Source: Lenzites betulinus (taxonomy: Eukaryota > Basidiomycota > Agaricomycetes > Polyporales > Polyporaceae). Taken from it: a stretch of DNA of 64,000 nt. Of the stretch, positions 13,438-26,558 are shown in pieces. The notes beneath the pieces were generated by a model. The model ran no database searches. It worked only from the letters and a program-made list of their open reading frames with translations, and was not told the origin of the DNA. Where the stretch lies: NCBI GenBank assembly GCA_022264855.1, contig JABYQU010000017.1, forward strand, positions 124,001 to 188,000, read 5' to 3'. The position numbers were made by a program, and so were the translations under genes. Position 1 is the first letter of the stretch, and each line of letters starts with the position of its first letter.

Positions 13438-13556
13438 GGCGGCGCGCTGCTGGATGTGAGTGTCCTCGTGAGAGAGGCGGTGGTCGACAGTTGGTCGACA
13501 TGATGCTGGACGTTAACGCGCGTCTACGCGACGCGTCTCGCTTAACCGCAACCGCG
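13438..13556. promoter_or_regulatory. Divergent ALG10/MTQ2 promoter
   Basis: Only 119 bp between the two start codons, so the two genes must share or overlap core promoters. No TATA box was recognised. Confidence 0.5.
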
Positions 13557-14543
13557 ATGATCTCCACCCCAGACCTTTCGCACCTCAGAAGCAAGGATTA
13601 CAAGCACATATACGAGCCGGCCGGTATGTGTGTGTAGATATCTTGCATATTCACAACATTGATCGTGGGCATAGAGGACACATTCATTCTCCTAGATGCG
13701 CTAGAAGCAGACGCGGATGCGCTACGAAGTCTGAAGCCGAGCGTATGTCTTGAAATCGGGTAGGACGGACCACTTCGTACATGGTCACTGTAAGCTCAAC
13801 TACAGAAGATCAGGGTCAGGTTGTGTTAGCTCGTTCGCCAGCGCGATTCTCGGTGCCTCTGCCTCGCGTATGGCAAACCTACCCTCGCATTAGCGCACAT
13901 CTCACGTCCCTGCAGTATATCTCGCAACAGACATCAACCCTCATGCGTGCAAAGCCACTAAAGCGACAGGGGCACAAAATAGAGTGAGTGTTCTTCCAAG
14001 ACATGTATCTCCACATGTCCGCCTGACTAGTGTTCCAGTAGGTCCCCATCGACCCGATTTGGACTTCCCTCGTAGGACCCCTTCGTGCTCGCTTGCGGCG
14101 TGCCGTCGATATCCTACTATTCAACCCGCCGTATGTGCCCACCGATACAGATGAAGCCGACGAAGCCCAGCATACAGCGGATATCGCCGGCGCTTGGGCA
14201 GGTGGGTTCGATGGGATGGAGGTCACAGATGTCCTCCTAAAACAGGTCGAGGTCTGTTCTGGAAGTATACATCGTGCTTTGACACATGGACTTACCCCGC
14301 TCTCATACAGGAACTGTTGTCGCCGAGTGGACGGTTTTATCTCGTTGCAGTGAAGCAGAACGACATTCAAGCTATATGCAGCAGAATGCTCAGCCAACAT
14401 ATGCTGAGGGGCGAGGTTTGCACATCGACATCTTGGAGGATTCCCTGTGCTTACCCTACCCTCGCCAGATCGTATTACAACGCCGAGCCGGAAGAGAACA
14501 CTTGTATGTCCTAAGGTTTACTCGGTATCAATCCGAGACATGA
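13557..14543 (+). CDS. MTQ2: eRF1 glutamine N5-methyltransferase (HemK2/Mtq2 type)
   Basis: S-adenosylmethionine-dependent enzyme that methylates the GGQ glutamine of translation release factor eRF1, normally as a complex with Trm112. The protein begins MISTPDLSHL and reads through YEPAEDTF, LLDALE, CLEIGSGCVS (SAM site), LYLATDINPHA and the catalytic LLFNPPYVPT (NPPY motif), and ends with VVLQRR-type and LRFTR motifs typical of the family. Exon 1 is 13557-13623 and exon 2 starts at 13675. Further introns fall before the SAM loop, before LYLATDI, after QNR, after LLKQVE and after MLRGE; the last exon ends with TGA at 14543. Its 3' end faces the dioxygenase gene with only 80 bp between stops. 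Confidence 0.9.
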
Positions 14544-14623
14544 TATATAAAGCGCACTACTGCGAGAGCTACAAGCACAAGTGGTATACACTCCGTTTTC
14601 CATTTTATCCGCTACGCACGCGC

Positions 14624-15921
14624 TCAGAGCTCAAGACCTTCCAACGCAGGGATGGGTCGCTCGGCCTGTGGGGTGATACGCGCGCCGTGGCGACGCTCGT
14701 TGCTCTTCTCGAAGTCGATGATGGCAGACTATGGAGAGCGTCAGCTACCACCCTCACTTAATGGGTAAAGAAAAACATACGTGAGCTGTCACGCGGTTGT
14801 CCCAGAGAACGACGGTGTTCGGCTGCCACTTGACGCGAGCCTGGTTGTCAACGCTCCTGTCGATGTGGTCGTACAAGAAGTTGAGGATAGCGTCTACAAG
14901 GCGAGTCTAGGTTAGTGTATGCCTTGCGCCCACAGTATGGGAAGTGCGCTGACCTGACTCCTCCCGCTTCAGACCAACGATGCGCCGAGTGAACTGGCGG
15001 TTGACGTAGAGGGCCTCGTCTCCAGTGACGGGGTGCTTGCGGATGACGGGGTGTACGTTTTGGACAGGCTCCCGACGCACGACACCGCCGCGACGGCCTG
15101 AGCGCGAGTATTCGGCCTGCTCGAAGCCAGAGTGGATCGCCTTCAGCGTCCTGAGGAACGCGACGAACTGTGGCGACAAGCGCGAGAGGGTGGACACCTG
15201 CGACGTGAAGATGGTGTCACCGCCAGTCTTGGGCTGCGAGAGCAGGAAGAAGGTGGTGAGGCCGGGCGGCTGCAGCTCGTACGAGACGTCCGAGTGCCAA
15301 ACCGTGGACGTGATCCTGTCGTCCTGCTCGAAGTTGTACGTCGTGTTCGCGTCGCGGTACACGAGGTGCAGCTCCGGCACGCCTGCGGGGTGGCCGGACG
15401 TAGGGTGGACGTGGAGGCGACCGAAGTGACGACCCCACGCGCGGAAGAATTCAGGGTCTTTGTCAAGGAAGTCCTGCTGGTCCCTGAAGACGACGAGGCC
15501 CCTCCTGGCAACCTGTGGGAGTGATTGCACCATCCCAAAAGGGTCACACAATGAGCAGGTGCGTCACTAGTGGGAGTTTCCGCTACGGTCTGCGCACCTC
15601 AAGGGCCAACTGATCGCGACCATCGTTATCCAGCTCCGCGAGGCTGACGCCGCGAACTTCCGTGCCCAAGCGGGGCGTAATGTCGATCAAGCTCGTCGCA
15701 TTGTCAAGGAAGGCGCGGGGGTTCGGGTGAGTAAGGGCACGGCTGCCAGGGTCGACGTGCTCGAATGGCGTCAAGGGCGGGAAGTGCTCGTCCTTGTCGA
15801 ACACGGGAAGGAGGTGAGCATACTTGTACGGCTCCTCCTTCTTGGTAGATTCCGTCTCGTCGCTCTTGTTGCGGAGCGTCAGGGAGGGAAGTGCCTGTGT
15901 GATTGTCTCGACGGTAGACAT
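14624..15921 (-). CDS. TauD/TfdA-family Fe(II)/2-oxoglutarate dioxygenase
   Basis: Predicted alpha-ketoglutarate-dependent taurine/sulfonate-type dioxygenase. Such enzymes release sulfite or hydroxylate small acids, but the substrate here is not known. Four exons join in phase: 15598-15921, 14954-15512, 14781-14893 and 14624-14728, giving 366 residues, the usual fungal length. The iron site is the HxD in TVWHSDVSYE plus a distal His in LWDNRVTAHSAI; RRHGARITPQAERP supplies the 2-oxoglutarate-binding Arg. GGDTIFTS and YVNRQFTRRI are further family blocks. No signal peptide, so probably cytosolic. It diverges from the OPT transporter gene across 1.1 kb. Confidence 0.9.
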
Positions 15922-17033
15922 AGTGATCGAAGAACCTAGGAGTGCTTAGCCGTATCGATTCTAGGGGTGCGGATGAGGTCGTCAACTCTTCCGCTCCCCT
16001 CGAAGCGAGGCATATAAAGATGTGTTATCGTCATTCGAGCAGTGAAATACGCAATCGTGGCGAGGTGCGAGCACTCCCACAGCCTCCCACAGTCGCCCCA
16101 GTGGTCCTCGACACCGCGGGCCGTCTTGGTCACTCGGTGCGATTGCGGCATGGGCAGGTGAACCGGTGGCGATAGTAAGACGTGATGTTCAAATATGCCG
16201 GGGGTGCCCTGGTCTGCGATAAGATTAGATTGTCCCAAGGTCCATCTAATCAAGTAGGAACGGAGGGATCGGAACTCGGGGGACCACCCGGGGATTCAGA
16301 GCTCTTCAGAATCAGATACTTTACAGCGTCCTCCGGCGCCACGCGATCCCGCATGAGCGAACAGGGGGGAGCGCGTGCACCAGTTTCGGACATTGGAGGC
16401 ATCGGAAGCACTTGTGACCCCGTCAGTCATACTTAGACGCCGTTTATTGTGTCGGCTTCAGCCGGACCTTCCCCAGTCCGTCTTCGGTGCGACCACTGGT
16501 GGGTTGACAATAAGATTTGAGCGCTGGTCCCACGAGCCGCCGCTAGGGATAAGCACTACACGTGCGCTTCCTGCGGCTCTGTTCGCTTGCGGAACTTCAG
16601 GAAATACAGCCTGCAGCCTAGCAATACAGACAGTACTTTGGACCTGGCCCGTACAGCAGCCAGCACTTAGCCATCGTACAGAGCTCGAGAAGGTCGCGTG
16701 CAGTTGAGATATTGCTGCTATACATCCGTGAACGGGCCGCGGAGAGCGGGATCAGTTATAACCTCACGATCTGATCTCCAGATCTCTCGTCTTATTGTCT
16801 TGTCCACCTGCAAGGAGGATGGCCGGACGGGCCTGTCACCACCTGTGTAGGGGCCGATACGCAAAACAATTGGGAGCGCTTTGCAAACTCAAGCTTCTTC
16901 CACGGGCGAAACGCTATGAAAAGGGATGCGTGCGCAGAGGAGCCCACATCCCTCCAGCCCTCCCCGCCCCGCCCCGCCCCCTTTCCCTCCCGTCGTCGCG
17001 TTCGCTGCGCCCGAGTAGCCGGATTCTGCCATC
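15922..17033. other. Divergent intergenic region, dioxygenase / OPT transporter
   Basis: 1.1 kb between the two starts. The 3' half is very C/T-rich just before the transporter ATG (about 16950-17030), a common fungal promoter or leader feature. No gene was supported; the short frames here lack domains and splice continuity. Confidence 0.5.
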
Positions 17034-19858
17034 ATGGAGGCGAGGACCACTTCATACATGCTCAATCTCCCTACGCTTCTTCTCCGGCGCAATGCCTCCC
17101 CCGATGTACCCGAAGATGTCGACTACGTCATGGCTCATCTTAACGACCCCAACTGGGACCTCACGCAACCAGATACAGCGAGCACTGAGACGTTCGCCGA
17201 GAAGGTTCACACTTCGTCGTGGTCGGAACAGTCCTACCATGAGACCGAGACCGAGACGGCGTCAACAAACGTGGACGCGTCGAAACTTGACCTGCGCGAA
17301 GCCAAAGTTGAGGAGTACAACGAGTAAGCTGCCACCGACAGCCTTACAACGATTCCAGAGCTGATTGTGATTCCTAGCGAGTCGCCCTACGCAGAAGTGA
17401 GGGCCGCGGTCCCGAATACTGATGATCCCTCAACCCCGGTGAACACGTTCCGAACGTATGTTATCCCTCTCCACATCTGTATGGAGCACATGGCTAAATC
17501 TATGCAACAGGTGGTTTTTGGGTTCTATCTTCACCCTGCTCCTGGCTGGTCTGAACCACTTCTTCTCCGCGCGCTGTAAGTGTCGTGTTGCTGTATTCCC
17601 CTTTCATCCCTGACCAAGTTTCCGTCTGCAGGGCCTTCCGTTTTCATCAGCGCACTCATCGTTCAACTGGTCGCACTACCTGCTGGCAAGTTTCTGGAAT
17701 GGTGTCTCCCTACTCGGCGGTTCAAGACCTTCGGCTACGTGTGGTCGTTCAATCCCGGCCCCTTCAGCGTCAAGGAGCATGCGGTCATTACCATCATGGG
17801 GAACATCGTGTACTCGGATGTGTACGCGACAACGATCTTCTCCGCGCAGCGTGCTTGGTACAACGAGCGTCCGAGCGTTGGCTACCAGCTTCTCCTCTCC
17901 CTGTCAACGCAATTGATTGGGTTCGCCTACGCCGGAGTCACTCGTCAGCTCCTCGTCTGGCCCTCGAGTATGATCTGGCCGTCTGCGCTCGTCAGCTGCG
18001 CGCTACTCAACACCCTCAACCGCAGCTGGGGGAAGAAGGAGACGAAGCACATTTCCCGGGAGAAGTTCTTCCTCATCGTTGTCGTTGCCAGCACTTTCTA
18101 CTACTTCCTTCCTGGCTTCCTCTTCACCGGCCTGAGCGTGTTCAGTTGGGCGTGCTGGATCGCCCCCCAGAACCAGACGGTCAACACCCTCTTCGGCTAC
18201 AACACCGGTCTTGGTCTTGGTTTCATCACCTTCGACTGGTCGATGATCTCCTGGCTTGGAAACCCGCTGGTTTCTCCCGTACGTTCCCTCTCCCTCCCTC
18301 TCTCGATGCGAGAATTCTGACGATTATCCGACAGTGGTGGACCGAAGCCAATGTTTTCGTCGCCTTCGTCATCATTTACTGGGTCATCGCTCCCATTCTC
18401 TACTGTGAGTTGCAGCGCATGCGTCGTTCACAGTACGATTGAAGGACTCACTATGTTCCATCTCAGTCCGCAACGTCCTGTTCGCGAAGTACTTCCCCAT
18501 CTCCACTCCCACCGCGTTCGACAACACAGGCATGCCCTATGACATCACGGCGGTCGTCGATGAAAACGGGTTTTTCGACGTCGAGAGGTACAAGAAGTAC
18601 TCCCCGCTCTTCATGCCGACCAACCTCCAGCTTGCGTACGGCACTCAGTTTGCGATGATCTCTGCCATCGTTGTGCACACCTTCTGTAAGTCGACGTGCC
18701 TGTAATATAGTCACGAGTTGTGCTAACGTTACTCCAGTGTGGTACCGCAAGGACATCCGGCGCCAGTTCCGTCGCTCTCTGAAAGATGAGAAAGATGTGC
18801 ATTCTCGCCTCATGGCGGTATACCCTGAGGTCCCGGCCTGGTGGTACTGCGCCATCTTCATCGTGGCCTTCGTCTTCGGTGTCGTGGCCATCGAGATCTA
18901 CCCCACGCAGTTCCCGATCTGGGCACTCCTTCTCTCCTTGGTGCTTGGGTTCGCCTTCGTCGTCCCTGTGGGTATCACTCGCGCTATTACGAACCAGCTC
19001 CCTGCCATCAACGTGCTTGCCGAGTTGGTTGGCGGGTACGCCCTCCCCGGCCGCCCCGTCGGCGTGATGATCTTCAAGACGTACACCTATGTCTCAATGT
19101 ACCAGTCCATGTTCTTCCTCAGCGACCTGAAGATCGGCCACTACATGAAGATCCCGCCGCGCGTCATGTTCCTGGCACAGACTTTGGCGACCATCATCTC
19201 GTGCTTCGTTTGCGTTGGTGTCCAGGAGTGGCAGTTTGCGAACATCGAGGACTTCTGCATGCCCACGCAGAAGGACGGTTTCTTCTGCAACGACGTACAG
19301 ACTTTCGCCACCGCCTCCATCATCTGGGGTGGCATTGGCCCCCAACGTCTTTTCTCCGCTGGTGCTATGTGAGTCCTTCGAACATGCTCACCACCCACAT
19401 ATCGTGCTGACATGCGCACCTTTTCCAGGTACAATTGGGTGCTCTACTTCTTCCTCATCGGCGCGCTCCTGCCCATCCCGTTCTACTTCCTCGCCGTGCG
19501 CTACCCGACGTCGCTCTGGCGCTACGTCAACATCCCCGTCTGCTTCGCCGGCCTCTCGCAGCTGCCGCCCGCGACGGGCATCGTCTTCTCCTCCTTCACG
19601 ATGGTCGGCGCGTTCTTCCAGTGGTTCATCCGTCGCTACCACTTCCGCTGGTGGCTTCGCTTCAACTACATCCTCTCCGCCGGGCTCGACATGGGTGTCT
19701 CACTCGGCATGGTCCTCGTCTTCTTCTGCCTGCAGTACCCCAAGGGCGGCATCACGCTCAACTGGTGGGGCAACGACGTCTGGCAAAATACGTACGATGC
19801 ACTGGGCATGCCTGCGCTCCTCGTGAACGGCACCATCGGCCCCCTCGTGTGGTCATAG
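17034..19858 (+). CDS. Oligopeptide transporter, OPT family
   Basis: Proton-coupled membrane transporter for small peptides or related compounds. The soluble N-terminus (MEARTTSYML) leads to the OPT signature ESPYAEVRAAVPNTDDPSTP and NTFRTWFLG. About a dozen or more hydrophobic segments follow over exons at roughly 17634-18280, 18336-18403, 18466-18687, 18737-19370 and 19430-19858. Internal family blocks include FNPGPFSVKEHAVITIM, TGLGLGFITFDW, YFPISTPTAFDNTG, IYPTQFPIWALLL and NINVLAE-like AINVLAELVGGY. The last exon ends with TAG at 19858. Some small 5' exon joins were placed by similarity and are approximate. Substrate unknown. Confidence 0.93.
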
Positions 19859-20956
19859 ACGGCTACTGCCCGCCCGCCCGTTGGCCCGCCCCCTCGCACC
19901 CGCGGCCGTCGCGCCGGTCGCGCTTGTAGCATTATCGAAACGGCGCGGGGAACCGGTCCCCGCGTCCCTGGTTGTATTATCCTTATGTACTATCTTTCAC
20001 CCCGCACTGGCATCGCGCGCTACCCCTCCACCTCCATCCATCCCCACCCCCACGCACCAGCATGTACTCGTTCATCACCCATCCATTTCGACCGCGTTCT
20101 CTCGTTTTCCGCACACTGTGTCTTCATAGGGCTCCCCCGTTCACTCTCGTTTCTCCTTCGCACGTACAGGTCATACGCATCCTCCTTGTATTCTTTCTCG
20201 CCGCCCACGGCTTACGACTCACGACTTTTGTTGTATCTTGTACCGGACTCTGATTCTGAATGAGATTGACGGCCGTCACGGTTTTACGACTATGCGAACC
20301 GGCGTGTGCGGTGTGAATCAGCTTTCAGCTTGAGGACTGAACGTTTGAACAGAACCGTCGGTGCGAACCGAGTCGAACTCAGCCGAACCGCGTATGATGG
20401 CGCGACGATGAGCACGATATGTGCCTGCGGGTCTCAGCCTGTCTCAGGGTATTCAGATGAGCATGCGTGCCAGTGGTATTTTGGGCGCGACTCAGGGCAT
20501 TGAATGATAAAGGCACTTAGAACGGGCCAGCCGTCATCTGGACAGGTCGCAAACCCCATGCTCAGAATGACGCACAACTTACTACTCTGCCCTGCCGTCC
20601 GCGTTCTCATCGGCAGGCCGCAGCACCTGTATTCTCGCGGATTTATCCAGCCTCCGGGGCAGGCCAGACACGCCGACCTCGCAGTGCGCGGGGCAAAACA
20701 ATGAGTGCATAAACGAGGAAAGATAACAACTAGTCGTGCGGAGATCGTACATCACAAATGCGTAGCAGCAGCAGCAGCAAATAGGCAAGCAAAGCGGTGG
20801 GTGATTAGACCGTCCGGGTGCGGGAATTCAGGAATATCAGTATCGTAACGTCGTCGTTCGTAAGGGTTGCGCGCGATCGCGATTGGTATTCGTGTTATGT
20901 ACAGTAACAGTACGCAGCTGCGAGAGTCCGAGCGTCTTCGGGGCCTGGCCAGTGGC
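19859..20956. other. Convergent 3' region, OPT / tricalbin
   Basis: About 1.1 kb between stop codons. C/T-rich sequence follows the transporter; the rest is unremarkable. No supported gene, repeat or RNA. Confidence 0.5.
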
Positions 20957-23900
20957 CTAATCGTCGCGGTCCGCACCTCGCCGCCGGCTCAGGGAGAAGC
21001 GGGAGGGGGAGATGGGCGGGGCGCGCTCGGCGGATATCGAGTGCAGGGAGGAGCGCGAGCCCTTGTTGCTGAGCGGGGTATCGGGGTCGTATTCGAGCCG
21101 GAGCTGCAGCAGCCCTTGGCCTTCGCGCAGCTCGACGGTGAGGTCGCGGGAGGGGACAGCCTCTCCGGGTTGCAGATGCTGCCAGATCTGCGACGTAGAC
21201 TGTGGTCAGCGCATGAAGGGGCCGATATGCATGGCGAAGACGTACGTCGATGTCGGCAGAGCCGAGCAGCTTGTCTTTGCCCAGCGTTTTGTGGTCATAC
21301 ACCCACACGAACAACTTGGGTTGTGTTGCGGGTGCAGCAGCGAACGCGAAGGACTCATTCCTGCGACAACACGTTAGCGTCAAGTCGACCCAGCTATGAC
21401 ATCCACCACTCACCACTCCGGTACAGCCGTCTTCGACGCATGCTTCGTCTTCTGCTCCTTGTCGCCAACACGGACGACGGCGTACGGCTTGATGTCCGAC
21501 GTCGACAGATCCTTCGCACTCTTCACGATAACGCGAAGCGTACCAGGGCTCTGTGCGCCACCCTCGCCGTTGACCGACGGGAACACAGCAGGCGACGTGC
21601 CCTCCGCCGCATAGTCGACCGGGTTCGACACGACGCCCGCCGGCAGCTCGCGCTTGTCGTCGTCCGAGTTCGAGTCCTCGTCCGAGCCGCCGCCGTGCTT
21701 CTTGAACACGCCGGTGACGCCGTGGAGCACGCCCTTGCCCGCGCCCATGGGCAGGTGGCCGATCTGCGTCATCGCGCGGCCCGCGGTCGAGAACGTGGAC
21801 GTGTTCTTGCGCGACTTGACGATGATCTCGGGCGTGAAGAGCAGCCGCACGCGGATCTCGCCCTTCTCGCCGTGCTTCTGGTGCGAGAGCGCGACGGTGC
21901 GCTCGACCGCGCTGAACGGCTCGAGGCTCGCGAGGTCGATCTTCGCGGAGCCCAAGCTCTTCGCTTGTTCGATTTGATTCCAGTCGAGCACCTCGAGCTC
22001 AAAGTCTGCGCCCGCACGTGAGGGCTACACGACCAGATTGATCAGCGATTGCTTCGGGAATGCAACCAACTATACGTACCACTTGCACCATGAAGTTCTC
22101 GTTCCACTCCGGAGCGAGCGTCTTCTTCTTGGTCTGCGACTTGTACGCCTTCTGCCCGTTGAGGTAGAACACGACAAAGGGGTCGGATTTTCCTGAACGC
22201 GGACAGTCAAGATTTTATCCCCTCTACAGAACCTATGTCACGTACCTCCGCGGTCGGCAGCGTGGATGCTGTGGCCATCGAGCAAGTCGACGCGCAGAAC
22301 ACCCTGATCTGTGAGAACGCATAGAAGTTAGCGAGTGAGCTAGCACGGAGAAACATAATTGCTTACTGTTGACGCTCTCCCTCGCCTCCAGCTTGATAGG
22401 CACAGGCAAGTAACGCGCCTCCAGCTTCACCACCGACACCTTATCCTCGTCATTCGGGTCGACCAGGCTATACTCCGCCGGCCCGTCCAGCGTGCGCTCC
22501 AAGAACGCCTTCGCGTCGCCCTTCCACTCCGCGATCACGTCGTCCTTGTCGCCCTCGTCCGCCTCGTTCAGTCGCAGCCACACGCGCGAGAAGTCGAGCT
22601 CCTTCACGACGCCCTCGCCGATGTACTGCCACTCCGCGTGCGTGCTCCGCGCGCGCACCGTGCTGAACGCCGGCCAGTACGCATCGTCCAGCAGCACCTC
22701 CAGCCGCGCCTTCTTGTGCAGCCGGCCCGAGATCACGTTGAACATGATGATGCCCGCCTCTGCGCGTCGTGCGTGCCATGTCAGCGACCCTCCAACACCT
22801 TCTAACATGCGGAGTACTCACGGTGCTTGAGCAGCTCTTCCTTGCTCATCTCGACGCCCTGCTCCTCCGGGCGCTTCTCCTCGACGGCAGTAGTACCAGA
22901 CGTGCGCACGGACGTCGCGCTGACCGCAGTGTCCGTCGACGTCGCCCGGCGGTGCGTCTGCTCCGCCTCCGGCTGCTCGTGCTCAGACACGGGGCTCGCG
23001 ACCGTGATGCCCTCCGGCACTGCCGCGTCGTCCTCCGAGTCCGTGTCGTGCACGGTCTCGCCGTCGTCGTCCGAGCCGACCGCGCCCTCCGCGTGCTGCG
23101 CGGCCTGCTCGATCTCGCTCGGGCCCGCGTCGAATCCGATGCCGCGCACCGCGTACGCGGGCACGAACTCCGCGACGTAGTGCAGCCGGCCCTTGAACGC
23201 GCCGCGCTCGAGCTTCAGCGGCTCCTCCGCCTCGCGCTTGCCCGTGGACTCGAACAGGAACTGCGCGCCCGCTTCTGGCGCGGGGATCTGGCGTGCGAGG
23301 TCCGAGACCTTGAGCTCCGTGTACCCGAGCGAGCGGTCCTGTCGGGCCGGGGGGCGTGTCAGTGCCGGTGGAAGCGGGGCAGTGATGCATGGAAGCAACG
23401 GGGTGTGGTGGACTGACCTTGGTGAGGTGCTGGTAATCCATCGCCTCGAGCAGCATCGTCTATTCATTCAATCAGCATCCGCACCGCTTCGCTATGCCAG
23501 AACGCTGTCAAGATACGCACTTCTTTCAGGGAATGCACTGTAGCGAACGATCACATGAATTAGAGTTTCATAGCGCCTGGAGCAGGGAGGGAGCCTTACC
23601 AGGGATGTATATAATTTGGTCCCATTCTGGGTTGAGGTCTGCGTGCGCGACCGGTGAGCGACATGAACAGGCGCCTTCTGTGGACGAGACGTACTGTTGT
23701 TCACAACTTCCGTGCGTCCCTGCGTGACGTTGTTGATCTGCACGCGGACATATGGGTCGCTCTAAAGAAAGGCCCGCCGTCTGTCAGCCTGATATAACTC
23801 GCCCCCACACAGGCTCCCGCGGGCGTACCTTTCCTCCCAGCGTCGCTTCGACGTTCCTGTGGGCGGTTCTCATCAGCGTCTGCGAAGGGTACAAGGTAAG

Positions 23901-26558
23901 TGGATGGATCCACACGCACTTGACGTCTGTCGCCTTCTGCAACCACAGCCGCACCACGCCGATCGGGGGCACGTACTGGTCGGCGCCGTGCAGGCTGCCC
24001 GCCATGTTCAGCGGCTTCCAGTCGGCGGTGATACGCAGCTTGCCCGAGCGTGCGCCGCTCAGGCGCCACCAGTCCTTGCCTGTCGCCTTCGCGTTCAGGA
24101 GGTCTGTGAGGCGCAGGCTCATGTACCCGACGACGGGGTCCTTGAGGAAGTCACGGTCGTCGATCACCTTCGCGACGACGACGCTCGAGGACTTGTCCGT
24201 GCAGAGGAACTCGGTGCTGTCCTCCCACACGGGGTTGTTCGTGTGTTTGAGCTTGCGCGTGGAGTGGAAGGGGTGCTTGGACGCGCCGGTGAAGAGCTTC
24301 ACGAACGGGTTCAGGTCGCCCGACATGCTCTTCGTCGAGTCAAGGTCCTTCGCCTGGTGCACGGTGATGCGCACAATGCCGACCTCTGTACCAGACGAGT
24401 CGTGAGACAAGCGGTGAGCATTGGGCGTAACTCTAGCGGCGAGTGCACTCACTCGAGTCTGGAAGCGTCTCCTTGCCCCCAGCATCAACCTCGGGCTTGA
24501 GCACAGGATAGAAGTTGACGTCGAAGCGGAGGGTGCCGCGCTCCTTGCCATCTTTCAAGATAGGGACCTCGAGGTTCTCGCGTGTCGCATCCTGCTCAAG
24601 GATGCTGAGGTCGAACGTGGCGAAGCCGAGGTCGGTGTTTGCACGGTGGTCGTTGTAGTCCCACAGCCTCAGGCTCAGGTTCTCGGTGAGCGAATTCACG
24701 AGCAAGAACTTGGTTTCCATCCATGTCGGGTTAGACCTGCGCAGGCACGCGATCAAATTCAACGTCAGCATCAAACCACAATTTCATCCACACTACGTCA
24801 CAGGAAGAACGAGGGGAGGAATGACGTACGTGTTGTGCTTGAACTTCGTCTTCGCAAGCTCGACACGGTCATTGATGCTGAGACTGACGAAGGGGTCAGG
24901 GCGGCCGCCGCCGAGCTTGGAGGCCTTGAGGTCGCGCGCGCTCTGGACGGTGATTTGCAATACGCCAATAGCGGTATCGATAGGCTCGCCGGAAAGCATC
25001 TGCTCCAGATTAAGGGTGAAAACGTTCGGATCGTACATCATGGGCCCTAGGACGCCATGGACTGTGTCGCGAATGAAGGCGGACAGGCCAGGAACCTGCA
25101 GAATCGTCAATACCGGGCGCCTACTGCTCGGAAGAAAGCACGACTCACGTTCGCGATGTCGAAGCCGAAAGTCTCGCCACCCAGGGGCTTCAGCACATAG
25201 TCAAAGACGGGCTTTTCCATGAACGACAAGTCCACAAGTTGCACATGAGGGAAATTCGTCATCAGTTTCAGGCGGATCTTCATGTGGCCCTTGAAGGACA
25301 TGTCCTCGAGAAGAATCGGCATCGCCGCGCTCGCCAAACCCTTCCCGACGCGTACGTTCAAGATGATCTTCGGGTTGACCTTGTTGAGCTTCTGCCTGTC
25401 GGTCAACTCGGAGGTGTCGTTCGGCGTAAACGAGAGCCACCACTCCATCACTACGATGTCGTCTTCGGTACGCGCGTACGTCTTCACGCGGTCAATTCGC
25501 GGCGCCTTCGTTCCGAGGGTGAAGGTGCTGAGGCGCAGAGAATCCAGGAACGGAGGGCAGTTCTGCGACAGAACTTGGTCTACGGAGGCAACGACCGTCC
25601 TCGACAAAACAGGCTCGTAAATGAGCCAGAAACGGTCGAGGAAGTTGTTGATCCATTCTGCAGACTCGATTCCGGTGTCGCTTGCGAGGTGCGTCTTGAC
25701 TAGCTCGCGCTGAATATCGTCGCGAGCGCGGGCCCGTACCCGCTTCATGGACATGGAATAATAACTGTTGCAGAAAGCGAGCAGGATGAACAGCCATCCC
25801 CATCCGAAGTGGAACCGAGTTAGAAAATGGGTTACGATAACCGTCTGTACGTGTACAAGGTGAGCAGCATGTTCTCCCCATAGAGGTAGCCACTTACCAC
25901 CACTATAAGTGCGGCGTTATGGTACCAATCACCATAGTACTGCTGCTTCAAGAACTGGGAGAGGATTTCCTTGTCCTTCTCCTCGCCCTCAGGCAGGGGT
26001 GGGTGGTCAATTCCTGAGACGTCGCGCCAGCCTAGCTTATACCAATCAGGAATTGCGAGGGCGAGTCCGTTCGGCATCGCTCCGGGGACCTCTGTTTCGG
26101 ACGGTGATGTGGGTGATGTAGGGGAAGTTGGAGAGTTCGGCCAGGCAGCTGATGTAGGTGAGGCGGGGCTGGCGTCCTTTTCTGGGACGTGTCCGTTGCC
26201 GTTGGCAGGTCGACGCTTGTCGACGTCCTCGATGGTAATGGTGGGGAGTTCACCCTGCTTGAAGCCACCTGTGTCCACAGCCAGCTCTGCGGACGGATAT
26301 AGGTGAGCGGCACGCCTGCTGCGGGAGTGATATAGGTGACGAGGGCATACCTTTCGCGCCTGTCTGCACGTCGCCGTTCTCGAGGCCGAGCTTGCTCTCG
26401 CCCTTGCCGGCGGCAGCGCCCTTGGCCTCGGGACTCGCGTCTGGGTCGAAGGTGTGTATGGGCACGCGGTCCTTGGCAGCATCCCGCTCGATGATGCCAT
26501 TAACTTTCGCTTGTGCTTGGGTATTGACGGGGGCGCCGTTGACGGGGGCAGACGCCAT
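20957..26558 (-). CDS. Tricalbin / extended synaptotagmin (SMP plus multiple C2 domains)
   Basis: ER-anchored tether and lipid-transfer protein of ER-plasma membrane contact sites. It starts at the ATG at 26558. The N-terminal part is disordered with an SPTSPTSPTSP run, then KLGWRDVSGIDHP, then a hydrophobic hairpin (HFLTRFHFGWGWLFILLAF). The SMP lipid-binding domain follows (IESAEWINNFLDRFWLIYEP ... LGTKAPRI ... FMEKPVFDYVLKPLG ... VPGLSAFIRDTV). C2 domains follow: VLQITVQSARDL, VRITVHQAKDL, GVVRLWLQKATDV with SDPYVRV, a degenerate one near 22.3-22.8 kb, VLRVDLLDGHSIHAADRG with SDPFVVF, and TLRVIVKSAKDL. That is five clear and one degenerate, more than in many tricalbins. A Ser/Arg-rich tail ends at TAG 20957. 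There are many introns; internal joins between C2 exons are approximate. Confidence 0.9.

Noticed and set aside
20867..22021. 384-codon plus-strand frame over the tricalbin 3' part
   Set aside because: Arg/Leu-rich antisense shadow of C2-coding exons, with no recognisable family and no independent splice or start signals.
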